A DNA stretch of 64,000 bases from Salinibacterium sp. SWN167 (GTDB lineage Bacteria; Actinomycetota; Actinomycetes; Actinomycetales; Microbacteriaceae): assembly GCF_015864665.1 (NCBI RefSeq), contig NZ_JADYWU010000002.1, positions 534,212 to 598,211 of the forward strand, read 5' to 3'. Below the pieces are notes generated by a model. It was not told where the DNA came from and did not search any database. It saw only the letters and a program-made list of their open reading frames with translations. This document shows, one piece after another, positions 26,357-35,353 of this stretch (the stretch's first letter is position 1; each line of letters opens with the position of its first letter). Made by a program: the position numbers and the translations under genes.

Positions 26357-27700
26357 CTAGGACTCCTCGCCCTCGTGAGGGCGGTCTCCTGACTCGTCGT
26401 TCAAGAGGTCATTAATGGCCTGATCAACGTCGTCGAGAGTGCTGCCACCGTCGCGCAATCGTGCGACCAGAGCGGCCGGGTCGTCGATATCGGCGGCCGT
26501 CGGCATGAGGTCGGGGTGCGACCAGAGCGCGTCGCGTTGGTCGGCACCGAGCTCGTCGGTGACGTGCTGCCACATCGCTGCTGCTTCACGCAGGCGACGC
26601 GGGCGCAACTCAAGACCCACGAGAGTGGCAAAAGCCGACTCAGCAGGGCCACCGGACGCGCGACGGCGTCGCACCGTCTCCGCGATGGCGCCGCGCGCAG
26701 GAAGTCGTGAGGTGGCCGCGGCCGTAACCACATCCACCCAACCTTCAACAAGCGCCAAAACGGTCTCGAGGCGCTCAAGCGCCTCACGCTGCTCTTCGCT
26801 CTTCGGCGGAATGAGCGAACCGTTCGTCATCGCGTCGCGAAGCTCTTCAGGATTACTGGGGTCAAAGTCGCTCGCCAACTCAGCAATGGCATCCGAATCA
26901 ATGTGGATGTCGTGGGCATAGGCGGTAACAGACGTCATGAACTGCAGACGCAGCCACTTTGCGTGGCGGAAGAGTCGGGCGTGTGCGAGCTCGCGCACCG
27001 CCAAGTAGAGGTGAATCTCGCTGTCGGGCAGGTCGAGACCGTTGCCGAACGCGAAGACGCTCTGTGGAACGAGTACAGCTTGTTGTTCATCGAAGAGAGG
27101 GATGCCAATGTCGCCACCCGACACCACTTCGCTCGCCAACTGACCAACAACTTGGCCGAGCTGCATGGCGAAGAGGGTGCCGCCGATGTTGCGCATGACT
27201 TTGCTTGCGCCGCTGAGCATCTCGTCCATTTCCTCCGGCGCGTTCTGCTTGAGAACGTCCGTAAGGGAATTGGCGATCGAGTTGGCCACTGGTTCAGCAA
27301 GCTGAGTCCAGATGGGCATCGTGATGGTGACCCATTCGCTGCGGCTGAGCAGCTTGGGTTCCACGGTGAGTTCGGAGATATCGGTGACCTCATCGAGCCA
27401 GAGCGCAGCCACATGGAGAGCCTGCTCGAGTTTGGTGCGTTCGGCGGGTAAAGACACCACGGTGCTTTGCGACGCGAGGTTCTTAGCCTGCTCAAGAGCA
27501 ATGTCCCAGTTGATGCCATCGCCGCTCTTGCCAAGCGCGTTTTGGAGCTGGCTCAGCAGTTGCTGAATCATCGCCGGATCGTTGGGCAACCCTGCTGCAC
27601 CAGCCAATTTCGCCGGATCGATTTCGCCCTCGCCCGAGAGAAAGTCGCGCATCATGTCGCGGAACTCGTCTTCGGAATTGTTCTCAGCATCGTCAGCCAT
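26357..27700 (-). CDS. Zincin_2/DUF2342 family protein (putative metalloprotease)
   Basis: 447 residues. Conserved DUF2342 features: an acidic N-terminus, EQALHVAALWLDEVTDI, RSEWV, and the central LYLAVRELAHARLFRHAKWLR. The putative zinc segment reads RELAH, so the first His of a classical HExxH is Arg, as I recall for much of this family. Proteolysis is therefore uncertain. Homologues sit next to the PDZ-Lon and UPF0182 genes in mycobacteria (Rv3195), the same order as here. Cytoplasmic, no signal peptide. Confidence 0.85.
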   Translation of the reverse strand: MADDAENNSEDEFRDMMRDFLSGEGEIDPAKLAGAAGLPNDPAMIQQLLSQLQNALGKSGDGINWDIALEQAKNLASQSTVVSLPAERTKLEQALHVAALWLDEVTDISELTVEPKLLSRSEWVTITMPIWTQLAEPVANSIANSLTDVLKQNAPEEMDEMLSGASKVMRNIGGTLFAMQLGQVVGQLASEVVSGGDIGIPLFDEQQAVLVPQSVFAFGNGLDLPDSEIHLYLAVRELAHARLFRHAKWLRLQFMTSVTAYAHDIHIDSDAIAELASDFDPSNPEELRDAMTNGSLIPPKSEEQREALERLETVLALVEGWVDVVTAAATSRLPARGAIAETVRRRRASGGPAESAFATLVGLELRPRRLREAAAMWQHVTDELGADQRDALWSHPDLMPTAADIDDPAALVARLRDGGSTLDDVDQAINDLLNDESGDRPHEGEES

Positions 27701-27808
27701 GCTTTAACGCTAGCCGCTCGATGCCGTGCGCGGCTGAGTTTTGACCTAGGCTAGTGACTCTTACCGTGCGCCTGTGGCGAACACCGCTCCCACCCCGTAA
27801 GGACTTAG

Positions 27809-28921
27809 GTGGCCCTGTTTACTGATAATCGACCCGAACCTTCATCGAGCCGCGCCCGCAGTGGCTGGCTCGGATGGTTGGTTCTGAGCGTCGCGCTTGT
27901 AGGAACCCTGCTGGCAACACTCGTCCCTTCGCCGTACATCATCGAGCAACCTGGCCCGGTGTACGACACTTTGGGTGACGTGGAGATTGAGGGCGCACTC
28001 GTGCCGCTCATTCAGATTCCGGTCGAGACGACCTACCCCACCGAGGGTGCGCTCGACATGCTGACGGTTAACGTGTTGGGAAACCCCGATTCACCGCTCA
28101 GCTGGTTTGAGGTCGGCGCCGCATATTTCGATCGCAGTAAAGCAATCGTTCCTGTCGAAGCTGTTTATCCCGTTGGCGTGACGGTCGAGGAATCCACCGA
28201 GGCGGGTGCAATCCAGATGGAGACGTCGCAGCAGGAAGCGATTGCCGCAGCGCTCTCTGATCTGGGTTACGAATTCGATGCCACGCTGACCGTTGCTGAA
28301 ACCTCCGCCGGTGGGCCGTCAGAAGGCGTGCTCGAAGCGGGCGACATCATCCGGAGCGTGAACGGTGAGACTTTTGCCGACGTAGCTGGACTGCGCGACG
28401 AAATCGCAGCAAACGGAACCACAACTCCTGCCGAGGTTGTCTTCGAGCGCGAAGACGAAGAATTGACCGTCGAGATCACTCCCACAATGAGCGAAGGCGA
28501 CGACGCTATCCCGATCATCGGCGTTGTGGTCGGTAGTGCCTATAATTTCCCGGTCGACGTCAAGATCCAGCTGGAGAACGTTGGTGGTCCGAGCGCCGGA
28601 ATGATGTTTGCCCTCGGAATCATCGACAAGCTCACGCCCGGCGCGATCAACGGCGGCACCGAAGTTGCGGGCACGGGAACGATCACCGCCACCGGCGATG
28701 TCGGGCCGATCGGCGGCATCCAGCAGAAGATGTATGGCGCGCAGGCAGCTGGTGCTGACTTCTTCCTCGCTCCCGTGGAGAACTGTGATGAGGTTGCAGA
28801 GAACACTCCCAAGGGCCTCACGGTCTATGCCGTCGACGATTTGAACGATGCGCTCGTAGCGCTGGCCAGCATCCGCGGAGGGTTGAGCGGCGCCGGACTT
28901 CCCACCTGCAAAGCCAGCTAA
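27809..28921 (+). CDS. PDZ-domain Lon-like (S16) serine protease, YlbL type
   Basis: 370 residues with a GTG start and AAGGAC upstream. One N-terminal membrane anchor (~residues 20-42), a PDZ domain at ~150-235 (GVLEAGDIIRSVNGE), then a Lon-type proteolytic domain with catalytic Ser262 (NVGGPSAGMMFALG) and Lys307 (GGIQQKMYGA). It should act on the outer face of the membrane without an ATPase domain. Conserved neighbour of the Zincin_2 and UPF0182 genes in Actinobacteria. Substrates unknown. Confidence 0.92.
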   Translation: MALFTDNRPEPSSSRARSGWLGWLVLSVALVGTLLATLVPSPYIIEQPGPVYDTLGDVEIEGALVPLIQIPVETTYPTEGALDMLTVNVLGNPDSPLSWFEVGAAYFDRSKAIVPVEAVYPVGVTVEESTEAGAIQMETSQQEAIAAALSDLGYEFDATLTVAETSAGGPSEGVLEAGDIIRSVNGETFADVAGLRDEIAANGTTTPAEVVFEREDEELTVEITPTMSEGDDAIPIIGVVVGSAYNFPVDVKIQLENVGGPSAGMMFALGIIDKLTPGAINGGTEVAGTGTITATGDVGPIGGIQQKMYGAQAAGADFFLAPVENCDEVAENTPKGLTVYAVDDLNDALVALASIRGGLSGAGLPTCKAS

Positions 28922-28996
28922 ATGAGTGCCTGTTGAGCGCCAACTAGGCGCCCAATGGATGCCGCTTCACCCCTCAATTTCTGCGATGAACCTTTC

Positions 28997-29017
28997 CGTG
29001 CGCCTACCAAGCGCACG
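28997..29017. terminator. Hairpin between the YlbL-type and UPF0182 genes
   Basis: CGTGCGC (28997-29003) and GCGCACG (29011-29017) form 7-base perfect arms with a 7-base loop in the 211-base gap. No T-tract follows, so termination is a guess. Confidence 0.3.
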
Positions 29018-29132
29018 TCCCTGTGAAGAACATTGCGTGGAGCTTGTGTAACGCTGAGAGCGATCACCAACCCCGCGCCCATGAAAGACCTTTAAGATAG
29101 CTCTAAGCCCCCAATTTCAGGAGCAAAGTACT

Positions 29133-32012
29133 GTGTCGAGCCAAACCCAATCAGCCCCGACGAGCAAGACGAGGTCTGCGTTTACGATTACGGCGATAAT
29201 TCTCGCCGTCATTGTTATCGCCTTCTTCTTGTTCTCGAACCTCTACGCCGATGTGCTCTGGTATAGCCAGACCGGGTATTTGGAGGTTCTCACTACCCAG
29301 TGGATTGCTACAGCCGTGATGTTCATGATCGGCTTCGTCGCGATGGCGGTTCCGGTCGGCGTCAGCCTGCTAATCGCTTTCCGTGCACGCCCGATCTACG
29401 CCAAGCTCAACGCACAGCTTGAGGGCTACCAGCAGGTAGTCGAACCGCTACGCAAGCTCGCCATGGTTGGCATCCCGGTTCTGCTCGGCATCTTTGGCGG
29501 TGTCTCCTCCGCGAGTGCCTGGCCCGTTGCCCTGCAGTGGCTGAACCGCAGCTCGTTCGGCACGACCGACCCGCAGTTCGGCTTGGACATCTCGTTCTAC
29601 TTCTATGAGCTGCCGATGTACCAGGCTGTGGTCGGCTTTGCTTCGGCAGTACTGATCATCTCGTTCCTCGGTGCGCTCGCCACGAGCTACCTCTACGGCG
29701 CTCTGAGCGTCCACGGCCGCGAAGTTCGTATTTCGCGTTCCGCACGTATTCAGCTCGCGATCACTGCGGGGCTCTTCTTCGCTCTGCAGGCTCTGAGCAT
29801 CTGGCTTGACCAGTACACGACGCTGAACGAGTCCAGCCAGGGCTTCCTGCAGACCGGTGCGAGCTACACCGAAGCCAACGCTACGATTCCTGGCCGCGCC
29901 ATTCTGGCCGGCATTGCTGCCATCGTTGCCATCCTCTTTATCGTGACGGCAATTATCGGTCGCTGGCGTTTGCCGATGATCGGCACCGCACTGCTGCTCA
30001 TCAGCGGCCTGGTTGTCGGAAACCTCTACCCGTGGATCGTTCAGCGCTTCCAGGTTGACCCCAACGCGCGTACCTACGAAGCGGAATACATCGATCGAAG
30101 TATCGAAGCGACCCGTGATGCCTATGGCGTCGCCGATGTCGAAGAGATTCCCTACAGCGCAACGACCGATGCTGAGTCGGGTGCGTTGCGCGCCGACGCC
30201 ACGACGACCGCGAACATCCGCATCCTCGACCCCGCCATCGCCCCGGCGGCCTTTTCCCAGCTCGAACAGTTCAAGCAGTACTACCAGTTCAGTAGTTACC
30301 TTGATGTCGACCGCTACGAGATCGACGGTGAGATTCAAGACACGGTGATTGCCGTTCGTGAACTCAACCAGTCCGGTCTTGGCGAAGCGCAGTCCTGGTA
30401 CAACAATGCTGTCGTCTACACCCACGGCTATGGCGTCGTTGCCGCTTTCGGTAACCAGCGTGCCGCCGATGGCCAGCCAGTGTTCCTCGAGTCGGGCATC
30501 CCAAGCTCTGGAGATCTCGGCGACTACGAGCCTCGCGTTTACTTCGGTGAGGACTCTCCGGAATACTCGATCGTTGGTGCCCCGGAAGGCTCCGATGACA
30601 TTGAGCTCGACTACCCGTCGGGTGGAGAAGACAGCGAGCAGAACGCCACGACGACTTTTGAGGGCGACGGCGGGCCTGTGCTTGACAACATCTTCAAGAA
30701 GCTTGTCTACGCAGTGAAGTTCCAATCCGAGCAGATCTTCCTCTCCTCAGACGTAACTGACGAGTCGCAAATTCTTTACGATCGCGAGCCTCTCGAGCGT
30801 GTAGCGAAGGTTGCTCCGTACCTCACCCTCGACAGTGACGTGTACCCGGCCATTGTGGACGACCGGATTGTGTGGATCGTCGATGGATACACCACGGGCG
30901 CTAACTACCCGTACTCGCAGGTCGAGCAGCTCTCCAGCGCGATTGCTGACAGCTACACGCCGGCGCCGCAGTTTGCGCTCGACGACATCAACTACATCCG
31001 CAACTCGGTCAAGGCGACCGTTGATGCTTACGACGGTTCGGTGACGCTCTACGCGTGGGATGACGAAGACCCTGTTCTGCAAACGTGGGACAAGATCTTC
31101 CCCAACACGCTGTTGCCGCAAAGCGACATGAGCGTTGAGCTGCTGGATCACGTGCGCTACCCCGCTGACCTGTTCAAGGTGCAGCGCGAGATTCTTGGGT
31201 CGTACCACGTTACTGATGCTGGCTCGTTCTACTCAAGTGATGACCAGTGGGTTACCCCGGAGGATCCGGTTTCGGGAACCGGATCGCTTCAGCCCCCGTA
31301 CTACCTCACGATGCAGGTTCCGGGAACAGAAGACCCCGCGTTCACTCTGTACTCGACCTTCATTCCTAAGGGAACAGCGGACGCCAGTCGAAGCGTTCTT
31401 ACCGGTTATTTGACGGCGAACTCGGATGCGGGACCTGATTACGGAAAGCTCACGCTGTTGACACTGCCGAAGCAGGACACTATTCCTGGTCCCGGACAGG
31501 TGCAGAACAGCTTCAATACCGACACGATCGTGGCCAACCAGCTGGCACTTCTCCAGCAGGGCGATACCGAGGTCAAGCTGGGTAACTTGCTGACGCTGCC
31601 GGTCGGTGGTGGACTGCTCTATGTTCAGCCGGTCTACGTTCAGTCGACCAGCGGAACCCAGTACCCGCTGCTGCGCAAGGTGCTGGTGTCGTTCGGTGAC
31701 GAGATTGCCTTCGAGGACACTCTCGACGAAGCACTCGACACGCTGTTTGGTGGAGACTCTGGCGCCGAAGCCGGAGATGGAGAAGTTCCGGTAACGCCGG
31801 ATGTTCCCGTTGACCCGGATGCGCCAGTAGACCCGGATGCACCGGTTGTCACTCCCGGTGACAATTCGGCACTCGACAGTGCACTGGCGGACTACAAGTC
31901 GGCACTGGCGGATCGTAACGCGGCTTACGCAGACAACGACCTCGTCGCTGCTGCGGAAGCTGACCAGCGCATGGTCGACGCAATTGAGCGGGCAATCGCC
32001 GCCACCGAATAG
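29133..32012 (+). CDS. UPF0182 family large membrane protein
   Basis: 959 residues from a GTG with CAGGAG upstream. About seven hydrophobic segments occupy the first ~310 residues (AFTITAIILAVIVIAFFLFSN, WIATAVMFMIGFVAMAVPVG and others). A large soluble domain follows (FQVDPNARTYEAEYIDRSIEATRDAYGV, family-typical) that extends to ~860. The C-terminus holds a low-complexity VPVDPDAPVDPDAPV tract and a short coiled-coil-like helix. Function unknown; homologues (Rv0064/Rv3193c type) are widespread in Actinobacteria. The soluble part is predicted extracytoplasmic. Confidence 0.92.
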   Translation: MSSQTQSAPTSKTRSAFTITAIILAVIVIAFFLFSNLYADVLWYSQTGYLEVLTTQWIATAVMFMIGFVAMAVPVGVSLLIAFRARPIYAKLNAQLEGYQQVVEPLRKLAMVGIPVLLGIFGGVSSASAWPVALQWLNRSSFGTTDPQFGLDISFYFYELPMYQAVVGFASAVLIISFLGALATSYLYGALSVHGREVRISRSARIQLAITAGLFFALQALSIWLDQYTTLNESSQGFLQTGASYTEANATIPGRAILAGIAAIVAILFIVTAIIGRWRLPMIGTALLLISGLVVGNLYPWIVQRFQVDPNARTYEAEYIDRSIEATRDAYGVADVEEIPYSATTDAESGALRADATTTANIRILDPAIAPAAFSQLEQFKQYYQFSSYLDVDRYEIDGEIQDTVIAVRELNQSGLGEAQSWYNNAVVYTHGYGVVAAFGNQRAADGQPVFLESGIPSSGDLGDYEPRVYFGEDSPEYSIVGAPEGSDDIELDYPSGGEDSEQNATTTFEGDGGPVLDNIFKKLVYAVKFQSEQIFLSSDVTDESQILYDREPLERVAKVAPYLTLDSDVYPAIVDDRIVWIVDGYTTGANYPYSQVEQLSSAIADSYTPAPQFALDDINYIRNSVKATVDAYDGSVTLYAWDDEDPVLQTWDKIFPNTLLPQSDMSVELLDHVRYPADLFKVQREILGSYHVTDAGSFYSSDDQWVTPEDPVSGTGSLQPPYYLTMQVPGTEDPAFTLYSTFIPKGTADASRSVLTGYLTANSDAGPDYGKLTLLTLPKQDTIPGPGQVQNSFNTDTIVANQLALLQQGDTEVKLGNLLTLPVGGGLLYVQPVYVQSTSGTQYPLLRKVLVSFGDEIAFEDTLDEALDTLFGGDSGAEAGDGEVPVTPDVPVDPDAPVDPDAPVVTPGDNSALDSALADYKSALADRNAAYADNDLVAAAEADQRMVDAIERAIAATE

Positions 32013-32101
32013 TGAAATCTGACTCAGCGGGCCGCAGCACACTGTGAGCCCGCTGAGTTCGGTTTCTGTGCCGTTCACCCTGTGTTACGCTTTATATACG
32101 C

Positions 32102-32178
32102 CGCGGGGTGGAGCAGTTCGGTAGCTCGCTGGGCTCATAACCCAGAGGTCGCAGGTTCAAATCCTGTCCCCGCAACCA
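32102..32178 (+). tRNA. Initiator tRNA-fMet (CAT), CCA encoded
   Basis: 77 bases that fold as a cloverleaf: acceptor arm CGCGGGG/CCCCGC, D-arm GAGCAGTTCGGTAGCTC, anticodon arm CTGGGCTCATAACCCAG, T-arm GCAGGTTCAAATCCTGT, and a genome-encoded CCA end. Position 1 is C opposite A72, so the first pair is a mismatch, and three G-C pairs (GGG/CCC) sit at the base of the anticodon stem. Both mark the initiator rather than elongator tRNA-Met. A TATATA box at 32093-32098 is too close to be an ordinary -10 unless transcription starts at the tRNA itself. Confidence 0.97.
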
Positions 32179-32182
32179 CGTA

Positions 32183-32215
32183 AAGAATCCCGGTCTCATT
32201 GAGACCGGGATTCTT
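32183..32215 (+). terminator. Terminator after tRNA-fMet
   Basis: Perfect 15-base stem AAGAATCCCGGTCTC / GAGACCGGGATTCTT with a 3-base loop, 5 bases after the tRNA. The stem ends in TTCTT on the transcript side, consistent with Rho-independent termination. Confidence 0.88.
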
Positions 32216-32254
32216 GCGTTAACGGGCTTGCGTTAACGGGCTTGCTTTAACGGG
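32213..32254. repeat. Three tandem copies of a 14-mer next to the tRNA terminator
   Basis: CTTGCGTTAACGGG occurs at 32213-32226 and 32227-32240. A third copy with one change (CTTGCTTTAACGGG) is at 32241-32254. The first copy begins inside the right arm of the tRNA terminator. Each unit carries GTTAAC or a near match. Confidence 0.9.
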
Positions 32255-32374
32255 CTCATGCAGTGCCTTTGGATGCGTGATCCGCCCGCGGGTGTGAGAT
32301 TCTTAGCTGCACCGGACGCCGGTAGTTAACCCCGCGAAGCTCCTGAGCCGTGTTCCTGCAGAAAGAGACTCCCC

Positions 32375-33325
32375 ATGAATTCTCACGCCACCAAGACCGC
32401 TCTCGTCACGGGCGCAAGTTCCGGGGTGGGTTGGGAAGCCGCAGCGCAGCTTGCCGAGGCGGGCTACGGCCGCATCATCATCACGGCGCGCACTGCCGCG
32501 AAAGTCGCAGAGGCTGGGGCTTCGCTCAGCGCACGAGTTCCCGGCGCGCAGTTCGTGCCGGTGACTCTCGACCTCGACGACTTTGGATCCATTTCCCGGG
32601 CTGCTGACGCCCTCATCGCCGACGGCACTGCTATCGACGCCCTCATTCTCAACGCGGGGGTTGCCTCCACCACTCAGTTGCGCCGCACCTCGGCTGGTAT
32701 CGAGCAAATCATGGCGGCGACGCTGACAGGGCACCACGCGTTTACCCAGCACCTGCTCCGGGGTGGGCTGTTGAGCGCCCACGCTCACATCATCATCGCC
32801 GGGTCGGAAGCCGCGCGCGGAGACGTTCCCTCGTTCACTATTGTTGACGTGGCTGAACTGGCTGCGGCATCCTTCGACGGTGATCTGGAGCGTGCCATTG
32901 AGGCGATTCTTCGCGCGGAGCCGCCCGTGAAATACAGCAACAACAGTCAGTACGCGACGGCGAAGACCTTTGCGGTGTGGTGGGCGAAAGAGCTCGCCAC
33001 CCAACTTCCCTCAGGGATGACGGTGAACGCGGTGTCGCCCGGCAACACTCCGGATACGCAAGCCTCACGGGCGATGCCCGCGATCATGCGCAGGGTTCTA
33101 TTGCCGCTCATGAAACTCATTCCCGGCGTCTCGCACAGCATTCCGGCGGCCGCTGCTCGGTATCTCAGTGCGGTCGAGATGTCGGATGACGTGACCGGCA
33201 CCTTCTTCGCGTCACCGCCGAAGAAAATGACGGGACAGCTCACCGCGGCGACCCAGGGCCATTTCACGAACCCGACCGGGCAGCGTGCCCTCTGGAACGT
33301 GTTGGAAAGACTGACAGCCGAGTAG
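32375..33325 (+). CDS. Short-chain dehydrogenase/reductase
   Basis: 316 residues. NAD(P) motif LVTGASSGVGWEA near the N-terminus, LILNAGV, a Ser in IIAGSEAARG and the YxxxK pair in QYATAKTFAV. The C-terminal extension (after ~residue 240, MRRVLLPLMKLIPGVSH) resembles light-dependent protochlorophyllide reductase-like or WW-oxidoreductase-like SDRs. Substrate unknown. It appears to stand alone downstream of the tRNA region; a GAGAC stretch before the ATG is a weak ribosome site. Confidence 0.86.
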   Translation: MNSHATKTALVTGASSGVGWEAAAQLAEAGYGRIIITARTAAKVAEAGASLSARVPGAQFVPVTLDLDDFGSISRAADALIADGTAIDALILNAGVASTTQLRRTSAGIEQIMAATLTGHHAFTQHLLRGGLLSAHAHIIIAGSEAARGDVPSFTIVDVAELAAASFDGDLERAIEAILRAEPPVKYSNNSQYATAKTFAVWWAKELATQLPSGMTVNAVSPGNTPDTQASRAMPAIMRRVLLPLMKLIPGVSHSIPAAAARYLSAVEMSDDVTGTFFASPPKKMTGQLTAATQGHFTNPTGQRALWNVLERLTAE

Positions 33326-33344
33326 AAATGCTCCGAGTCGCCCG

Positions 33345-35231
33345 CTACTTTTCGGCGGAGGATCCAGCTTCCTCCTGAGCGCCAGAGGTGGGCACCGCTA
33401 TCGGCTCAGTCGCAGGGGCCGGCTCAAGGAAGTCGAAGAGTTGGGGAATCCGTTGGTCGCGCAGGGAACTTGAGGCGGCGAGCCCGATGAGAACTCCCAG
33501 GGCGATCGCGATCATCGAGCCGACCGTGGTGATGAGGCTGCTGAATGCTCCTGTGTTGCCCCCTAAGACCTCGGTGACGCCCACGAGCCCCAGTGCTCCC
33601 GGTACGAGCAGCCAGAACGCAGGGAGGAAGCTGACGATCGCGGGAGGGCCGCTGCGGTGTCGGGCGACGAGCACCGCGACGGGAGTCATCGCGATGGCAC
33701 CGACGAGAGCCGACAGCACGCCGCCGAACAACACATCACCGATCACTTGGGCGCCATAGGCAACGTAGAGCACGAGCATGATCCACGGAATGGATGCCGG
33801 CCGTGCGCACTGATAGACGGATATTCCGATTCCAAATACCGCGACCGCGATCCACGGCGCGATGGGGCCGAGGGGTTCGCTCGACACATCAAGGTTGATG
33901 GTGGGAATTCCCACAAGGGCGCCGGCGGAGACGATGCCGACCGCGAGCAGCAGCAGTCGCATGGCGCCAGCAGCGGCACGGGCAGAACCAGACATGATGT
34001 GGCCGGTCGAGAGTTCGATCACGGCAGTGGTGAGCAGTCCACCTGGCAACAAGATCACCAGCGGTGCTACGAGCGAGGGCAGCACACCGGAGTCAGCAGA
34101 TATCCGGGTCACGAGCAACACAATCAGTGAGGAGCCGAGAGCGGCTCCCACAATCACCAGTGCGGTGTATCCGGAAGGCAGACGTTCGCCGAGCAACAGC
34201 AGCGTTCCGACACCAAGGCCAAGCGCAGCAGCTAACAGCACTCCGAGCCATGATGAGCCCAGAAGCACCGCGATCGCGGCCGACGTGAGTGCATACGCAA
34301 ACACTCGTTGAACGGTTGAAAAAGGCGCAGAAAGCGCGCGCACTTTTGCGAGCTGACGCGTGACCCACGCACTCGAGCCAGCACGAACTCGTCCCACCTT
34401 GACGACGCGGTCAATCACATCAATGGCGTAAAGCAGATATGACCGGCGGCCCGCCGACACTGCTCTCGTTTGCGCGGAACCGTCGGCATCCAGCGACACC
34501 AGAATTGCCGTAGGGAACACAATTACTTCGGCAGAAGGGTACCCATTTGCCGTGGCGACATCCTGAACGGCAGAGCGAACCATGCTGACCGGGTAGCCGC
34601 TATCGATCATCGCTTCGCCGACATCCGCCATGGAATTGAGCACAACCCCAGCCGAGGTCGCACTATCGCGTAGTGGCGCCGCAGGGGCAGCGGTGTGCGC
34701 GGTGAGTGAGCGCCGTCTCAGTGCGAGCCAGAGCACAATCAGGCTCGCGACCAAGACGGCAACAGCGATGAGTAATGATGTGAGCGAAACCGTGGATGTC
34801 GCAACACTGGGGGGAGTCGCCGGCAGCGGCACGACTTCGACCTCGTCTGCCGGAGTCTCGACCGGAGTGGGGGTGGCGCTCGGCGTCGGCGTGAGGGTCT
34901 CGGAGGGAACCGGAGTTGGAGTCGACGTTGGGGTGGATGTCGACGTTGAGTTGGGAGTCGGGGCGACCGTCGGGGTGGGGCTAGGAGCGGTCGTCGCTGC
35001 GAAAGTTTCCGGAGCGCTCGGGCCGATCGCTGCCGGGTCTTCGTCGACAGCGGCCAGTGCACTGCCGCGGGACAACTCGCTAGAGGTGCTGAGTGCGGGC
35101 GTTGACGTAGTGTCTGCGCGCGCGGGGGAGTTCGGCCCCACCGCTGCCGAGACAGCCAACAGGAGTGCACCGGCCGAGCAGGCAGCGACGATCAGCACTC
35201 GAAGACTTAGTCGGCGCTGCGCGATTCTCAT
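33345..35231 (-). CDS. ThrE-family threonine/serine exporter with Pro/Thr-rich region
   Basis: 628 residues from the ATG at 35229-35231, with GGGAG upstream; the frame is open far upstream, but that is antisense-like shadow sequence. A signal/anchor segment (LRVLIVAACSAGALLLAVSAAVG) is followed by a ~75-residue Pro/Thr/Ser-rich stretch (SPTPTVAPTPNSTSTS ...) and another membrane segment at ~150. The ThrE core then follows: the DUF1212 domain (VVLNSMADVGEAMIDSGYPVSMVRSAVQDVA) and about ten helices up to the C-terminus. Family members export threonine and serine. The long Pro/Thr-rich part is expected outside the cytoplasm and might cross the wall. The LPXTG protein gene lies upstream on the same strand. 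Confidence 0.85.
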   Translation of the reverse strand: MRIAQRRLSLRVLIVAACSAGALLLAVSAAVGPNSPARADTTSTPALSTSSELSRGSALAAVDEDPAAIGPSAPETFAATTAPSPTPTVAPTPNSTSTSTPTSTPTPVPSETLTPTPSATPTPVETPADEVEVVPLPATPPSVATSTVSLTSLLIAVAVLVASLIVLWLALRRRSLTAHTAAPAAPLRDSATSAGVVLNSMADVGEAMIDSGYPVSMVRSAVQDVATANGYPSAEVIVFPTAILVSLDADGSAQTRAVSAGRRSYLLYAIDVIDRVVKVGRVRAGSSAWVTRQLAKVRALSAPFSTVQRVFAYALTSAAIAVLLGSSWLGVLLAAALGLGVGTLLLLGERLPSGYTALVIVGAALGSSLIVLLVTRISADSGVLPSLVAPLVILLPGGLLTTAVIELSTGHIMSGSARAAAGAMRLLLLAVGIVSAGALVGIPTINLDVSSEPLGPIAPWIAVAVFGIGISVYQCARPASIPWIMLVLYVAYGAQVIGDVLFGGVLSALVGAIAMTPVAVLVARHRSGPPAIVSFLPAFWLLVPGALGLVGVTEVLGGNTGAFSSLITTVGSMIAIALGVLIGLAASSSLRDQRIPQLFDFLEPAPATEPIAVPTSGAQEEAGSSAEK

Positions 35232-35353
35232 TCTCCCGTGTCCTCCGTGGTAGACAAACCGGTGTGTATGAAACGTACGCGGAATCGTCGGTAACAGCGA
35301 ATGTGGTTGCGCTTGTCGCCTGGTCTCCTGCTCGCGTGAGCGAGAAAGGCAGC

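Noticed and set aside
32102..32254. tRNA plus repeats as an integration site of a mobile element
   Set aside because: No integrase, excisionase or displaced tRNA-end copy found; the repeats begin in the terminator, not in the tRNA 3' end.
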